NCBI RefSeq assembly: GCF_007922615.2
Contig: NZ_CP042301.2
Location: forward strand, 3,704,001-3,768,000
DNA: 64,000 nucleotides
From: Nitratireductor mangrovi
GTDB taxonomy: Bacteria > Pseudomonadota > Alphaproteobacteria > Rhizobiales > Rhizobiaceae
Direction: 5' to 3'
Below the pieces are notes generated by a model, which saw only the letters and a program-made list of their open reading frames with translations, made no database searches and had not been told where the DNA came from. The position numbers were made by a program, and so were the translations under genes. Of the stretch, positions 18,105 to 27,259 are shown piece after piece. Every line of letters starts with the position of its first letter. Position 1 is the first letter of the stretch.

Positions 18105-18953
18105 CTACTGGCTGGCGGCGAGCGACTGATCGGTCGTCAACCCGAAGCCGCGCATTTCATCCATGGTCAGGTAATAGAGCGCGCGCGGCGGTGTATCCAG
18201 CGCATGCAGCCACAGGGCCGGGTCGACGCCCATCTCCGACAGATGGCGCGAGATGCGCGCCGTCGTCACCTGCGCGTCGGCCATCGCCTGCTCCGGCTCC
18301 ACCGGCGCGCCGCTGATGGCGTAGAACTGGTGCACGCCGACGGCCGCCTTCTCGCCGACGCGCCGCGCCACCCCGCCGGCCAGCATCAGCGGGCACGACG
18401 AGGCGCAAAAGGCGCCGTCCTCGACCCTGGTGGCAAGCCCGCGCTCGCGGATGAGCCGCGAGATCGCGATGGCGTCGTCGAGCGAGCCGCCCGGCGAGTT
18501 GAGCGCCACCGAGCGTACATATTCGCCGCGCTGCTGTAGCTCCTCGGCAAAGCGCTTGCGTGCGCCGACATCGACGAAACCGGTCGCCGACAGCACCCCG
18601 CCCGGTTCCAGCGTGAAGGTGATCGGCAACCGCAGCCGCTCCTCGTCGCCGGTCACGTGGTCGCGCGGGTCGACGGTCACCGGCGCCTCGCCGTCGCGGG
18701 TGATGACCGCCGGCGGCAGCATCGGCGCCGTCACCTCGGTCGGCACCCGGGCGCTGCCGGTCCGGTTGGCCCTGGTCATGTCGTTGAGGTCGAGCGCCAG
18801 CACGCCGATGGCGCCGATCAGCAATCCCCGGAACGCCCAGCGGATGACTTCGCCTTCGTCGAAGCGGGCGAAATAGCGCGCCAGCGCGGCGCGCACGCGA
18901 TGGCGGTCGCCGCCTTGGCCGGCAAGGGCGGGCGCATCGCCGGCCGTGCTCAT
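18105..18953 (-). CDS. Membrane-anchored periplasmic ClpP/crotonase-fold protein
   Basis: Protein of 282 residues. A single helix at about 39-56 anchors it, leaving the C-terminal domain in the periplasm. The domain is ClpP-like: NSPGGSL at 152-158, FCASSCPLMLAGG with the candidate nucleophile Ser185 or Ser186, and GVHQF with candidate His208. This matches predicted periplasmic ClpP-class proteins (COG3904-like). Activity is not proven for the family. Start overlaps the stop of the upstream four-helix membrane-protein gene by 4 bases, so both are likely made together. Confidence 0.85.
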   Translation of the reverse strand: MSTAGDAPALAGQGGDRHRVRAALARYFARFDEGEVIRWAFRGLLIGAIGVLALDLNDMTRANRTGSARVPTEVTAPMLPPAVITRDGEAPVTVDPRDHVTGDEERLRLPITFTLEPGGVLSATGFVDVGARKRFAEELQQRGEYVRSVALNSPGGSLDDAIAISRLIRERGLATRVEDGAFCASSCPLMLAGGVARRVGEKAAVGVHQFYAISGAPVEPEQAMADAQVTTARISRHLSEMGVDPALWLHALDTPPRALYYLTMDEMRGFGLTTDQSLAASQ

Positions 18954-20317
18954 GTCTCGCTCCGCTTGCGTTCGGAAAGGGCGAGCGGCGTCACGTTCTC
19001 GGCAGCCGGCGACGCAGGCCTTTCGACCCTGGTTTCGGGCGCGTCCGCCACGTCCGCTGCCTCCTCCTCTGACGACGCTTGCTCCTCTTGCGCGGCGTCC
19101 GCCTCCTCAGCCGCCTTCGCCGCCACCCGCCGCGCCAGCAGCGCGTCGTGGATCTCCAGCGAGCGCAGCATGTCGGCGGCGGTGATGCGGTCGGTATCGG
19201 CCATCTGCTCCTCGCCGCGGCGCACCGCCGCCTGCACCACGGCCATGATCCCGACCAGCACGCCGGGCAGGAGGTCGATCGAGATCGCGCCGGCCCAGCT
19301 CGGCACGAAATCGCCGCCATAACGCAGCACCGCCTCGGCCGAGGACAGCGGCACGTAGCGCCGCTCCGGCACCTTGGGCTGCGCCAGGATCTCGGCCGCC
19401 GCGCCGGAAAGCGCCTTCGACTGCGCATCGACCGAGGCGCGGATCGTCGCCATCACCCGGTCCTGGCGGCCGGCAAGGTCGGCGGTCGAGCCGTCGGCCA
19501 CCGGCGCGATGAAGCCGACCGAGAGGTCGGCCGCCGCGCGCATCACCGACGGCGCCACCGAGGTCTGCTCCAGCGCCGCGATGACGCCGGCGAGCGCCAC
19601 CGCCTGCTCGGCGAAGCGGTCGGAGCGCGGCGCGATGGCGCCCGATTCGGAGACCAGCCCGCGCATCGCCGCCAGGTGCTCCTGGCCTTCCTGGAAGAGC
19701 AGCGCCACCTTCTCGCGCGAGGCGAGGATGTTGGCCTCGAGCTCACGCATCTGCGCTGCCATCTGGGTCAGAAGCTGCACCACGCTGCCGGAGCCGGAGG
19801 TGCCCGTCAGCGCGCCCGATTCGCGCTCGTCATCGGCCAGCCGCGCGAAACGCTCGCCGGCGCGCTGGATGTCGGGCAGGAGCGACAGCGCGCCGAGCGC
19901 GTTGGTGTTGGCCTGGTCGAGGTCGGAGGTGTAGTCCTCCAGCGTTTCCGCCAGATGCTGTTCCACCGCCGCCGAGCCGGCGAGGGCGGCGGCGTTGAGC
20001 CAGGACGACATCGCGACGATCATCGCCGAGCCGACCGCCATCACGCCGATCAGCGCCAGCCGCGAGGCGCCGTCGCGCATCTCCGGCAGGAACCGCATCA
20101 GATAGGTCCAGAAGCCGTAGATGCCGACCGAGACCGCGGCCGAATAGACGACGGCGGCAAAAAACACGATCGTCGCCGAGCCGTCGAGCAGGCTCCTGAC
20201 GCCGAGATAGGTGTAGACGCCCGACGCCAGCGCCAGCGTCGCCAGCACGAAGCGCGTCATCGTCGTCAGCGACGCGGCATGGTCCTTCAGCCTGCGGGCT
20301 GTCGCGGCTTCACTCAT
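18950..20317 (-). CDS. Four-helix membrane protein with large periplasmic helical domain
   Basis: Protein of 455 residues that I cannot assign to a named family. Hydrophobic helices at about 21-42, 49-75, 86-108 and 337-362. Between helix 3 and 4 lies a roughly 230-residue, Ala/Glu/Gln-rich helical, probably coiled-coil domain (e.g. QMAAQMRELEANILASREKV), placed in the periplasm by the expected topology. The cytoplasmic tail after 365 is long, with acidic patches and Ala-rich stretches. Encoded upstream of, and overlapping, the ClpP-like gene. Confidence 0.85.
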   Translation of the reverse strand: MSEAATARRLKDHAASLTTMTRFVLATLALASGVYTYLGVRSLLDGSATIVFFAAVVYSAAVSVGIYGFWTYLMRFLPEMRDGASRLALIGVMAVGSAMIVAMSSWLNAAALAGSAAVEQHLAETLEDYTSDLDQANTNALGALSLLPDIQRAGERFARLADDERESGALTGTSGSGSVVQLLTQMAAQMRELEANILASREKVALLFQEGQEHLAAMRGLVSESGAIAPRSDRFAEQAVALAGVIAALEQTSVAPSVMRAAADLSVGFIAPVADGSTADLAGRQDRVMATIRASVDAQSKALSGAAAEILAQPKVPERRYVPLSSAEAVLRYGGDFVPSWAGAISIDLLPGVLVGIMAVVQAAVRRGEEQMADTDRITAADMLRSLEIHDALLARRVAAKAAEEADAAQEEQASSEEEAADVADAPETRVERPASPAAENVTPLALSERKRSET

Positions 20318-20399
20318 CTCGACTCCCGTCCCGTCACGGTCCAGCCCCGCAGCGGCACCCGGCGCCGAGCAAGGGGCATGAACTTGACCAAATCAGGGC

Positions 20400-20419
20400 C
20401 GCCCGCGCCATCGCGGGCG
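20400..20419. terminator. 8-bp hairpin between secreted-protein gene and membrane-protein gene
   Basis: CGCCCGCG-CCAT-CGCGGGCG, perfect stem. It follows the minus-strand small-protein gene (stop at 20425) and lacks a T-run, so it may be a processing or attenuation site rather than a full stop. Confidence 0.4.
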
Positions 20420-20424
20420 AAACG

Positions 20425-20772
20425 TCAGCGGCAGGGGCCGACCAGCACCGGCACCGCATTGTCGGGCAGGCCGTACATGTAGCCGCGCCCGCGCTCGAAG
20501 GCGCCGTAGCGGGCGCAGTCGCGCCGGCCCTCGCCTTCCAGATAGACCACGTCCGGCACCGCGCCGGCGCGCGAATAGGCGGCAAGCTCCTCGGCCAGAT
20601 GGCCCTGGCCGACGACGATGCGCTTGTAGCCGGCCGGGCTGTGGATGATCAGATTGCCGAAGCTGTCGGCATAGACCTTGTCGTAGCTGCCGGCGCTTGC
20701 GCCGCCGGCAAGACCGGCCAGCGCCATCGCCAGGCCGGCCGCCACGAATGAAAACTGCTTGATCAGGCGCAT
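20425..20772 (-). CDS. Small secreted protein of unknown function
   Basis: Protein of 115 residues with a signal peptide ending ASA at residue 27. The mature part has GYKRIVVGQGHLAEELAAYS, PDVVYLEG and two cysteines (86 and 114) that could pair. I do not recognise the family. A perfect CtrA box lies 47 bases upstream of its ATG. The four-helix membrane and ClpP-like genes follow on the same strand after 107 bases, so this may be the first gene of a three-gene envelope operon. Confidence 0.8.
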   Translation of the reverse strand: MRLIKQFSFVAAGLAMALAGLAGGASAGSYDKVYADSFGNLIIHSPAGYKRIVVGQGHLAEELAAYSRAGAVPDVVYLEGEGRRDCARYGAFERGRGYMYGLPDNAVPVLVGPCR

Positions 20773-20818
20773 GTCCGCGTCCTTCCGCTTGGGGGTCCAA
20801 GCCTCCTCGCCGCAAACA

Positions 20819-20834
20819 TTAACGCTTTCTTAAC
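20819..20834. promoter_or_regulatory. CtrA-binding box (TTAA-N7-TTAAC)
   Basis: TTAACGCTTTCTTAAC fits the full alphaproteobacterial CtrA consensus exactly. It lies between the small secreted-protein gene (minus, start 20772) and the GNAT gene (plus, start 20908), so it could serve either. Consensus identity is knowledge; function here is inference. Confidence 0.65.
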
Positions 20835-20907
20835 CTTTGTCACGGGGTCCGGGGGGTGTCGGGACCGGGCAATTGACAGACATGGTTAATATCCCCAAAG
20901 GGGAGTG

Positions 20908-21369
20908 ATGACCGACCAGCCCGCCATCGACATCGCCCTCCTGCGCCTCAGGGACGCCCTCGACCTCGCGCCGCTGCTGGCCGCCTACGCCCAGGCGCTG
21001 AAGCGCGGCGCCCCGCGCCGGCCCGACCGTTACTACGCCGAGGCGCTGCTGCAGGACCGCACGGCCGAGGTGCTCGGCGCCCGCATCGACGGCAAGCTGG
21101 TCGGCTTCGCCATCTTCACCGACCTGCCGGAGCCGGTCTCGGGCATGCGCTGCGGCGCCTGCGATCACATCTACGTGCATCACGAGCACCGCTCCAAGGG
21201 CATCGCCAAGGCGATGATCGACGTGCTCGCCGACCGCGCCGAGGAACGCGGCTGGACCAAGCTGATGCTCAACGCCCCGCGCCAGCCCGAGGACGGCAGG
21301 AAACTCTACGAGCAGATCGCCGCCCCCGCCGACTGGACCAGCTACATCATCCGCTTCGACAGCAAGTAG
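20908..21369 (+). CDS. GNAT family N-acetyltransferase
   Basis: Protein of 153 residues. Acetyl-CoA loop: HHEHRSKGIAKAMIDVL (about residues 89-105; motif A variant RxxGxA). Core strand GARIDGKLVGFAIFTDLP precedes. AAAGGGGAG sits before ATG 20908. Substrate unknown. Possible control by the CtrA box at 20819. Confidence 0.9.
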   Translation: MTDQPAIDIALLRLRDALDLAPLLAAYAQALKRGAPRRPDRYYAEALLQDRTAEVLGARIDGKLVGFAIFTDLPEPVSGMRCGACDHIYVHHEHRSKGIAKAMIDVLADRAEERGWTKLMLNAPRQPEDGRKLYEQIAAPADWTSYIIRFDSK

Positions 21370-21451
21370 CGGGCGGGCGCATCGCCGCGGTTCCCGAACA
21401 CGCGCCTCGCCCCCGGGAAACGTTGGGCTTTGCCGGGCGCGCCGCATCCGC

Positions 21452-21528
21452 CCTCCTCTCCCCTCGGGGAGAGGTCGATTTGCCCCGCGATAGCGCAGCT
21501 GAGCGGTTCGGCAAATCGGGTGAGGGGG
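21452..21528. repeat. Rhizobiales-type intergenic palindromic repeat
   Basis: A compound palindrome: CTCTCCCC-TC-GGGGAGAG (21456-21473), then CGATTTGCC (21476-21484) paired with GGCAAATCG (21510-21518), ending GTGAGGGGGG. This layout (gagaggtcgatttgcc ... ggcaaatcgggtgaggg) recurs in intergenic spaces of Mesorhizobium-like genomes. It sits 60 bases from the caspase gene stop. Confidence 0.75.
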
Positions 21529-21588
21529 GCGCCCTCAAAGCCGGCCCTCAACGTTGGCTCGACAAATCGCCGGTTCGGCGGCATCCGC

Positions 21589-23856
21589 TCACCGCGAACC
21601 GCTTTCAGCCTCCCGCGTCTCTTCCAGCCGCTGCCGCGTGATCCCGATCCACTTGCGGTTGTGTTCGGCGAGCAGCCCGTCGGCCTCCAGCCGCTCGATC
21701 GTCTGCAGCGCCTTGGCATGCCATTCCGCACCCGGCGGCTGTGACGACGCCAGCCGCTGATGGGCGCGGAAGAGGTCCCAGCGCCACTGCGCATTGCCGG
21801 GGTCGGTCGCGGCCAGCTTCCGGCTGACCGCCATGCCGGCGCGGTAGTTCTCGACCGCCTCCGCCACCGCGCCGGTCTTGTAAAGCGCATCGCCGAGCGC
21901 CAGGTGCGTCACAGCAGTGAAACGCTGATGGCCGGTATGGCCGGGATTGGCGTCGCGCACCGGGATCATGCGTTGCAGGCTGGCGCGATAGTGCCGCGCC
22001 GCGCCGGCATGGTCGCCCTTTGCGGTGGCGATGTCGCCCAGAAACTCGTCGGCCAGCGCCAGGTCGCGTTGCCAGACCGGGTGGTCCGGGAAGGCCGCGG
22101 CGACCCTCGTCATCACCGCGTGCTTCTTCTCGTATTCGGCCAGCGCGGCGTCGAGGTCGCCGCGCCGCTGCAGCGCGCGGCCGATGCGCTCGTGGCCGCG
22201 CCCGATATCGAAGGCCCAGCGCGGGTCGAAGGGATGTTCGGCAGCCAGCGCCTCGGCGACCGCGAGGCCGTCGCGAAAGGCCTCCAGCGCGCCGTCGATG
22301 TCGCCCGAATCCATCTTCAGATGGCCGATATTGTAGCGCGTCACCAGGATGCCCCGCTTCAGCCCGGTGTTGTCAGGCTCCTGCGCCGATCCCCGGCGCG
22401 CCGCCGCGTTCGCCTTCAGGTAAAGCTCAAGCGCCGTCAGGCTGCGCCCGTCGGCCCATTCCATGTCGGCCAGCCCTTCCGTGGCCCAGACCTGCTGCTC
22501 GGCGGTGCCCCTGTCCTGCTCGACCAGCACCGCCGCGCGTTCATAGGCCTGACGCGCCTGCTCGCGTTTGCCGGCTGCGAGCGAGGTCTCGGCGAGCGCG
22601 ATCAGCGTTTCGAGATTGTCCGGGTCGATGGCGACCGCCTGCTGGTAGAGTTCGACGGCGCGGCCGGTATCGGTCAGCCGGGCGATCGCCGCCAGATGCA
22701 GGAGCGAGGCCGCCGGCTGCGGCGATCCGGCCTCCGGATCGGCCACCGGCCCGTCGGCAAGATCGCGCCTGAAGATCGCCTCCGCGCCGCTGTCGTCGCC
22801 CTCGCGCAGGGCGGCCAGCGCCGCCTCGCCCTCGGCGCCGCGTTCGGCCAGCGCCCGGCTCGCCGCCATGATCTCGGCAAAGACGCGCCGTCGTTCGCCG
22901 TCCGACAGCGTCTGCGGGTCGTCGTAGCCGGCATTGCGCAAGAGCGCGACGACGATCTCCTCATAGTCCTGGTTGCGGGCGTTTTCGGCCTCCAGCGCCT
23001 CGACCTCGGCGCGCAGCGCGATCGCCTCGGCACTGGCCGCGCAGTCGCCGCCGCCGAGACAGGCCTCCGGCGCGCCGCCGCGAATAAGCATTTCCGGCAC
23101 CTGGGTGAAGTTCGCCGCCGCGGTCTCTTTGATCACCTGCTTGCTGACCCGGTCGAAAAGCTCGCCGAAGCGGGCCTGCGGCGCCTGCTCCATCCACTGG
23201 ATCAGGCTTTCGGCGAAGGGCGAATGGCCGCCGGGCAGGCCGTCCTGCGCCACCTGGCCGTTCTGCGTCGAGCTCAACAGCAGGAAGCGCGACACGCTGT
23301 CGGGAACCGCGAAGCTGCCGAAGGAAAGCGGCCGGGCGCCCCGGGTGGCGCAGCGCTGCGCCTTCAGCGGGTCGTTGCGGCAGGCATCCAGGATGACGAT
23401 CTTTTCCCGCGCCCCGGCCATCTCGTTAAGCACGTCGTCGAGCATGGTGCCGCGCCGGGCCGCCAGCATGTCGCAGGCAAGTTCCATGTTGACCGGAGCG
23501 ATGACATTGCCGTCGCCGGTCTGCATGCCGTGGCCGGCATAAAAGAACAGCGCCACCTCGGCATCGCGGGCGGCGAAGCCGAAATCCTCGATGGCGTCGG
23601 TCATGGCGCTGCGGTCGAGGTCGAAACATCCGGCGCGCTCGCCGTCGCAGCTCATCACCTCGAAGCCGTTCGCGGCAAGAAGTTCGGCCAGCCTTCCGGC
23701 GTCGCGGCCGGGATTGGCAAGCGGGGTCAGGTTTTCATAGGCCTGGTTGCCGATCACCAGCGCGACCCGGCCCGCGGCGCCGGCCGGCGAGGCAATGAAG
23801 AGAACGGCGCAACAAACGGCGCCGAGCAGCCCGATCGCTGATTTCGACATTCGCAT
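21589..23856 (-). CDS. Periplasmic caspase-family (C14) protein with C-terminal TPRs
   Basis: Protein of 755 residues; start ATG 23856 after AGGGTGGGC, the open frame beyond it being unsupported. Signal peptide 1-28 (ASPAGAAG). Caspase domain: RVALVIGNQAY at 30, catalytic His109 in YAGHGMQ and Cys159 in ILDACRND. A coiled-coil-like stretch (LRAEVEALEAENA) at about 297 leads to tetratricopeptide-like repeats over residues 430-740 (e.g. AVELYQQAVAIDPDNLETLIALAE). Such proteins are common in Rhizobiales; targets and physiological role are unknown. Divergent from the MliC-like lipoprotein gene. Confidence 0.92.
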   Translation of the reverse strand: MRMSKSAIGLLGAVCCAVLFIASPAGAAGRVALVIGNQAYENLTPLANPGRDAGRLAELLAANGFEVMSCDGERAGCFDLDRSAMTDAIEDFGFAARDAEVALFFYAGHGMQTGDGNVIAPVNMELACDMLAARRGTMLDDVLNEMAGAREKIVILDACRNDPLKAQRCATRGARPLSFGSFAVPDSVSRFLLLSSTQNGQVAQDGLPGGHSPFAESLIQWMEQAPQARFGELFDRVSKQVIKETAAANFTQVPEMLIRGGAPEACLGGGDCAASAEAIALRAEVEALEAENARNQDYEEIVVALLRNAGYDDPQTLSDGERRRVFAEIMAASRALAERGAEGEAALAALREGDDSGAEAIFRRDLADGPVADPEAGSPQPAASLLHLAAIARLTDTGRAVELYQQAVAIDPDNLETLIALAETSLAAGKREQARQAYERAAVLVEQDRGTAEQQVWATEGLADMEWADGRSLTALELYLKANAAARRGSAQEPDNTGLKRGILVTRYNIGHLKMDSGDIDGALEAFRDGLAVAEALAAEHPFDPRWAFDIGRGHERIGRALQRRGDLDAALAEYEKKHAVMTRVAAAFPDHPVWQRDLALADEFLGDIATAKGDHAGAARHYRASLQRMIPVRDANPGHTGHQRFTAVTHLALGDALYKTGAVAEAVENYRAGMAVSRKLAATDPGNAQWRWDLFRAHQRLASSQPPGAEWHAKALQTIERLEADGLLAEHNRKWIGITRQRLEETREAESGSR

Positions 23857-24040
23857 GGCAAGCCCACCCTGCCGCAATTCGCGCGGCGATTGAAGCGGCC
23901 GAATACGGGCACACTGTGGCGCGACAACGGGCCGGCAGCCGCCGCGACCGGTTTCCGTCGAGTCATCGCAGCGCAGGTTGATCTTTTGCCGCCCTTGCGC
24001 ATAGTTTCCGGCGTTTCGGCCGGAAAACCGGGGAAAAATC

Positions 24041-24358
24041 CTGAGAAAAACACTGATCCTGTTGCCCGTCCTGCTGCTTTCCGCATGCGTCGGCGTCGAC
24101 ACCGCCGCGACCTTCGGCTCCTCCAGCGCCGCCCATGGACGCACGGTCTACCGCTGTTCAGACGGCGCGCGAATGACCGTCGACAATCGCGGCAGCTCGG
24201 TTGTCCTGACCCTCGACGACAGCGAGCCGATCGAACTGCCGGCCTCGCCCGCCGATTCGCGCATCCGCTACGGCGCCGCTCCCTATGCACTCCTTCTCGA
24301 CCGCGAGGAGGCTCTGCTGATGAAGTCCGGCGCCGAACCCAACACCTGCCGCCGCTAG
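24041..24358 (+). CDS. MliC-like (C-type lysozyme inhibitor) lipoprotein
   Basis: About 105 residues. Lipobox LLLSAC, then a MliC domain: YRCSDGARMTVDN, ELPASPADSRIRYGAAPYALLLDREEALL and a final Cys. Such proteins protect peptidoglycan from host or amoebal lysozyme. The start is a puzzle: an in-frame stop at 24002 leaves no ATG or GTG before the signal peptide. CTG 24041, spaced correctly after GGGGAA, gives a full lipoprotein signal (LRKTLILLPVLLLSAC); TTG 24062 would cut off the charged residues. CTG is therefore preferred, with low certainty. Confidence 0.8.
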   Translation: MRKTLILLPVLLLSACVGVDTAATFGSSSAAHGRTVYRCSDGARMTVDNRGSSVVLTLDDSEPIELPASPADSRIRYGAAPYALLLDREEALLMKSGAEPNTCRR

Positions 24359-24435
24359 ACCCAGAACCACGGCAACACTGCGTTCGAAAAAGCCGCGACG
24401 GACCTTCGTTCAGGCTGCACCGACGGCTGCTAAGT

Positions 24436-24453
24436 GCTTCAATCGATTGAAGC
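24436..24453. promoter_or_regulatory. 18-bp perfect palindrome upstream of sdhC
   Basis: GCTTCAATCGATTGAAGC lies about 150 bases before the sdhC start in the 243-base gap after the MliC-like gene. Central CG within an AATCGATT core resembles LacI- or FadR-type operators. No such regulator gene is adjacent. Confidence 0.55.
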
Positions 24454-24601
24454 GTCTGGCCTCAGACAGCGTTCGACCAAAGTCCTTGGCGGGCCGGATT
24501 TTCCGGCTTTGACGCGCTGCAAAAAGATCATTAGAAACGGGCGCGAAGCCGCTATCGGCAATCTTCCTGTCGCATCCAGCGCCTTCCGATCTGGGGGAGC
24601 C

Positions 24602-25018
24602 ATGAGCCAGTCCACAGCCACCCGACCCGGCATGAGAGAACGCCCGCTCTCTCCCCATTTGCAGGTCTATCGCCTGATCCCGACCATGTTGATGTCGATC
24701 GTCCACCGCATCACCGGCGGCGCGCTTTATTTCGGTACCCTTCTGGTCGCCTGGTGGCTGGTGGCGGCCGCCACCTCGGAAAGCTATTTCGACTTCGTCA
24801 GCTGGGTTTACGGCTCCTGGATCGGCCGGCTGGTGCTGTTCGGCTACACATGGGCCCTGCTCCACCACATGCTTGGCGGCCTGCGCCACCTGGTCTGGGA
24901 CACCGGCGCGCTGATGGACAAAAACACCTCGACAAGGCTCGCCTGGGCGACCGGCGCGGCCTCGGTGACGTTGACCGTGCTGGTCTGGATCGTCGGCTAT
25001 ATGGCACGCGGAGGATGA
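24602..25018 (+). CDS. sdhC: Succinate dehydrogenase cytochrome b556 subunit
   Basis: Membrane anchor subunit of complex II, 138 residues, three helices. [12 protein letters not shown] near the start and [14 protein letters not shown] are hallmark quinone-side motifs; the heme-b histidine is in [13 protein letters not shown] (about residue 85). ATG 24602 follows GGGGGAG; the open frame starting 24434 is too early. First gene of sdhCDA-x-B. Confidence 0.96.
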   Translation: MSQSTATRPGMRERPLSPHLQVYRLIPTMLMSIVHRITGGALYFGTLLVAWWLVAAATSESYFDFVSWVYGSWIGRLVLFGYTWALLHHMLGGLRHLVWDTGALMDKNTSTRLAWATGAASVTLTVLVWIVGYMARGG

Positions 25019-25020
25019 CC

Positions 25021-25404
25021 ATGAACGACATGCGCACCCCGCTCGGCAAGGTCCGCGGCCTCGGCTCGGCCAGGGACGGCACCGACACCTTCTGGCGCCA
25101 GCGCCTGACCGCGATCGCCAACGTCCCGCTGATCCTCTTCTTCGTCGGGCTGTTGATCGCGCTCAACGGCGCCAGTTACGACGAGGTCCGCGCCACGCTC
25201 GCCAATCCTTTCGTGACGCTGGTCATGATCCTGGTGCTGGTCTCGGCCCTGATCCACATGCGCATCGGCATGAAAGAGATCATCGAGGACTATATCCACG
25301 ACGAGGGCCTGAAGATCGCGCTTGTCGTGCTCAATACGTTCTTTGCGTTCGCGGTGGGCGTCGCCTGCGTGTTCGCACTTCTGAAGATCGCGTTCGGAGG
25401 TTGA
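25021..25404 (+). CDS. sdhD: Succinate dehydrogenase hydrophobic membrane anchor subunit
   Basis: Anchor subunit, 127 residues with three helices. [12 protein letters not shown] near residue 27 and [17 protein letters not shown] near residue 80 are family motifs, the latter carrying the heme or quinone site histidine and the conserved Asp-Tyr. Two bases separate it from the sdhC stop, with GGAGG overlapping the sdhC end. It is often missed in annotation for lack of sequence conservation; here length and position make it clear. Confidence 0.94.
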   Translation: MNDMRTPLGKVRGLGSARDGTDTFWRQRLTAIANVPLILFFVGLLIALNGASYDEVRATLANPFVTLVMILVLVSALIHMRIGMKEIIEDYIHDEGLKIALVVLNTFFAFAVGVACVFALLKIAFGG

Positions 25405-25412
25405 AGGCGCGG

Positions 25413-27245
25413 ATGGCGGATCAGGCAAAGGCGGGCGGCAGGGCCTACGAGTTCGTCGACCACAAGTTCGACGTGGTGGTCGTGGGCGCCGGCGGCGCAG
25501 GCCTGCGCGCCACGCTCGGCATGGCCGAGCAGGGGCTGAAGACGGCCTGCATCACCAAGGTCTTTCCGACCCGCTCGCACACCGTCGCCGCGCAGGGCGG
25601 CATCGCCGCTTCGCTGCAGAACATGGGCCCCGACCACTGGCAGTGGCACCTCTACGACACCGTCAAGGGTTCCGACTGGCTCGGCGACGTCGACGCCATG
25701 GAATACCTTGCCCGTGAGGCCCCGGCCGCTGTCTACGAGCTGGAACATTACGGCGTGCCGTTCTCGCGCACCGAGGAAGGCAAGATCTATCAGCGCCCCT
25801 TCGGCGGCCACATGCAGAATTTCGGCGAGGGCCCGCCCGTGCAGCGCACCTGCGCCGCCGCCGACCGTACCGGCCACGCCATCCTGCACACGCTTTATGG
25901 CCAGTCGGTCAGGAACAACGCGCAGTTCTTCATCGAATATTTCGCCCTCGACCTGATCATGGACGATGACGGCACCTGCACCGGCGTCGTCGCCTGGAAC
26001 CTCGACGACGGCACCATCCACCGCTTCGCCGCCAAGATGGTGGTGCTGGCGACCGGCGGCTACGGGCGCGCCTATCTTTCGGCGACCTCGGCGCACACCT
26101 GCACCGGCGACGGCAACGGCATGATCGCCCGTGCCGGCCTGCCGCTGCAGGACATGGAATTCGTCCAGTTCCACCCGACCGGCATCTACGGCGCCGGCTG
26201 CCTGATCACCGAGGGCGCCCGCGGCGAGGGCGGCTATCTGGTCAATTCCGAGGGCGAGCGCTTCATGGAGCGCTACGCGCCGTCGGCCAAGGACCTCGCC
26301 TCGCGCGACGTCGTCTCGCGCTGCATGACCATGGAGATCCGCGAAGGCCGTGGGGTCGGCAAGGAGAAGGACCACATCTTCCTCCACCTCGACCATCTCG
26401 ACCCGGCGGTGCTGGCCGAGCGCCTGCCCGGCATCTCCGAGTCGGCCAAGATCTTCGCCGGCGTCGACGTCACCAAAGAGCCGATCCCGGTGCTGCCGAC
26501 GGTGCATTACAATATGGGCGGCATCCCGACCAATTATTGGGGCGAGGTGCTGAACCCGACCAAGGACGATCCCGACCGCATCGCCCCAGGGCTGATGGCG
26601 GTCGGCGAGGCCGGTTGCGCCTCCGTCCACGGCGCCAACCGGCTCGGCTCCAATTCGCTGATCGACCTCGTCGTGTTCGGCCGCGCTGCCGCGATCCGCG
26701 CCGGCGAGGTGATCGACCGGGCGGCTGCCATTCCGGCGATCAACGAAAAGTCGGTCGACAGGATCATGGAGCGCTTCGACCGCATCCGTCATGCCGACGG
26801 CGGCACGCCGACCGCGCAGCTGCGCGACAAGATGCAGAAGGCCATGCAGGAGGACGCCGCCGTCTTCCGCACCCAGGAATCGCTGGCGCAGGGCTGCAAG
26901 CGCATTTCCGGGATCTGGGGAGAGCTTTCCGACCTCAAGGTCTACGACCGCTCGATGATCTGGAACTCCGACCTTGTCGAGACGCTGGAGCTGGAGAACC
27001 TGATGGCCTGCGCCATCACCACCGTCTACGGCGCCGAGGCGCGCAAGGAGAGCCGCGGCGCGCATGCGCGCGAGGATTTTGCCGAGCGCGACGACAAGAA
27101 CTGGCGCCACCACACCCTGGCCAGGGTCGACGACAAGGGCGAGGTGGCCTTGAGCTACCGGCCCGTACACACCGAACCACTGCTGCAGGAAGCCGACGGG
27201 GGCATCGAGCTGAAGAAGATAGCGCCCAAGAAGCGGGTCTATTGA
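25413..27245 (+). CDS. sdhA: Succinate dehydrogenase flavoprotein subunit
   Basis: Catalytic FAD subunit, 610 residues. Rossmann GAGGAGLRA near residue 25; the covalent FAD histidine in [10 protein letters not shown] (about 49-58); substrate/active-site region [21 protein letters not shown] and [12 protein letters not shown]. Start ATG 25413 is preferred over TTG 25401, which overlaps the sdhD stop; GGAGG precedes. It oxidises succinate, feeding electrons to the SdhB iron-sulfur chain. Followed by an inserted small gene before sdhB. Confidence 0.97.
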   Translation: MADQAKAGGRAYEFVDHKFDVVVVGAGGAGLRATLGMAEQGLKTACITKVFPTRSHTVAAQGGIAASLQNMGPDHWQWHLYDTVKGSDWLGDVDAMEYLAREAPAAVYELEHYGVPFSRTEEGKIYQRPFGGHMQNFGEGPPVQRTCAAADRTGHAILHTLYGQSVRNNAQFFIEYFALDLIMDDDGTCTGVVAWNLDDGTIHRFAAKMVVLATGGYGRAYLSATSAHTCTGDGNGMIARAGLPLQDMEFVQFHPTGIYGAGCLITEGARGEGGYLVNSEGERFMERYAPSAKDLASRDVVSRCMTMEIREGRGVGKEKDHIFLHLDHLDPAVLAERLPGISESAKIFAGVDVTKEPIPVLPTVHYNMGGIPTNYWGEVLNPTKDDPDRIAPGLMAVGEAGCASVHGANRLGSNSLIDLVVFGRAAAIRAGEVIDRAAAIPAINEKSVDRIMERFDRIRHADGGTPTAQLRDKMQKAMQEDAAVFRTQESLAQGCKRISGIWGELSDLKVYDRSMIWNSDLVETLELENLMACAITTVYGAEARKESRGAHAREDFAERDDKNWRHHTLARVDDKGEVALSYRPVHTEPLLQEADGGIELKKIAPKKRVY

Positions 27246-27259
27246 TTGAGGAGACGCCG

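Noticed and set aside
21760..23841. 693-residue plus-strand frame antisense to the caspase gene
   Set aside because: Arg/Gln/His-rich shadow; the minus strand carries signal peptide, caspase dyad and TPRs.
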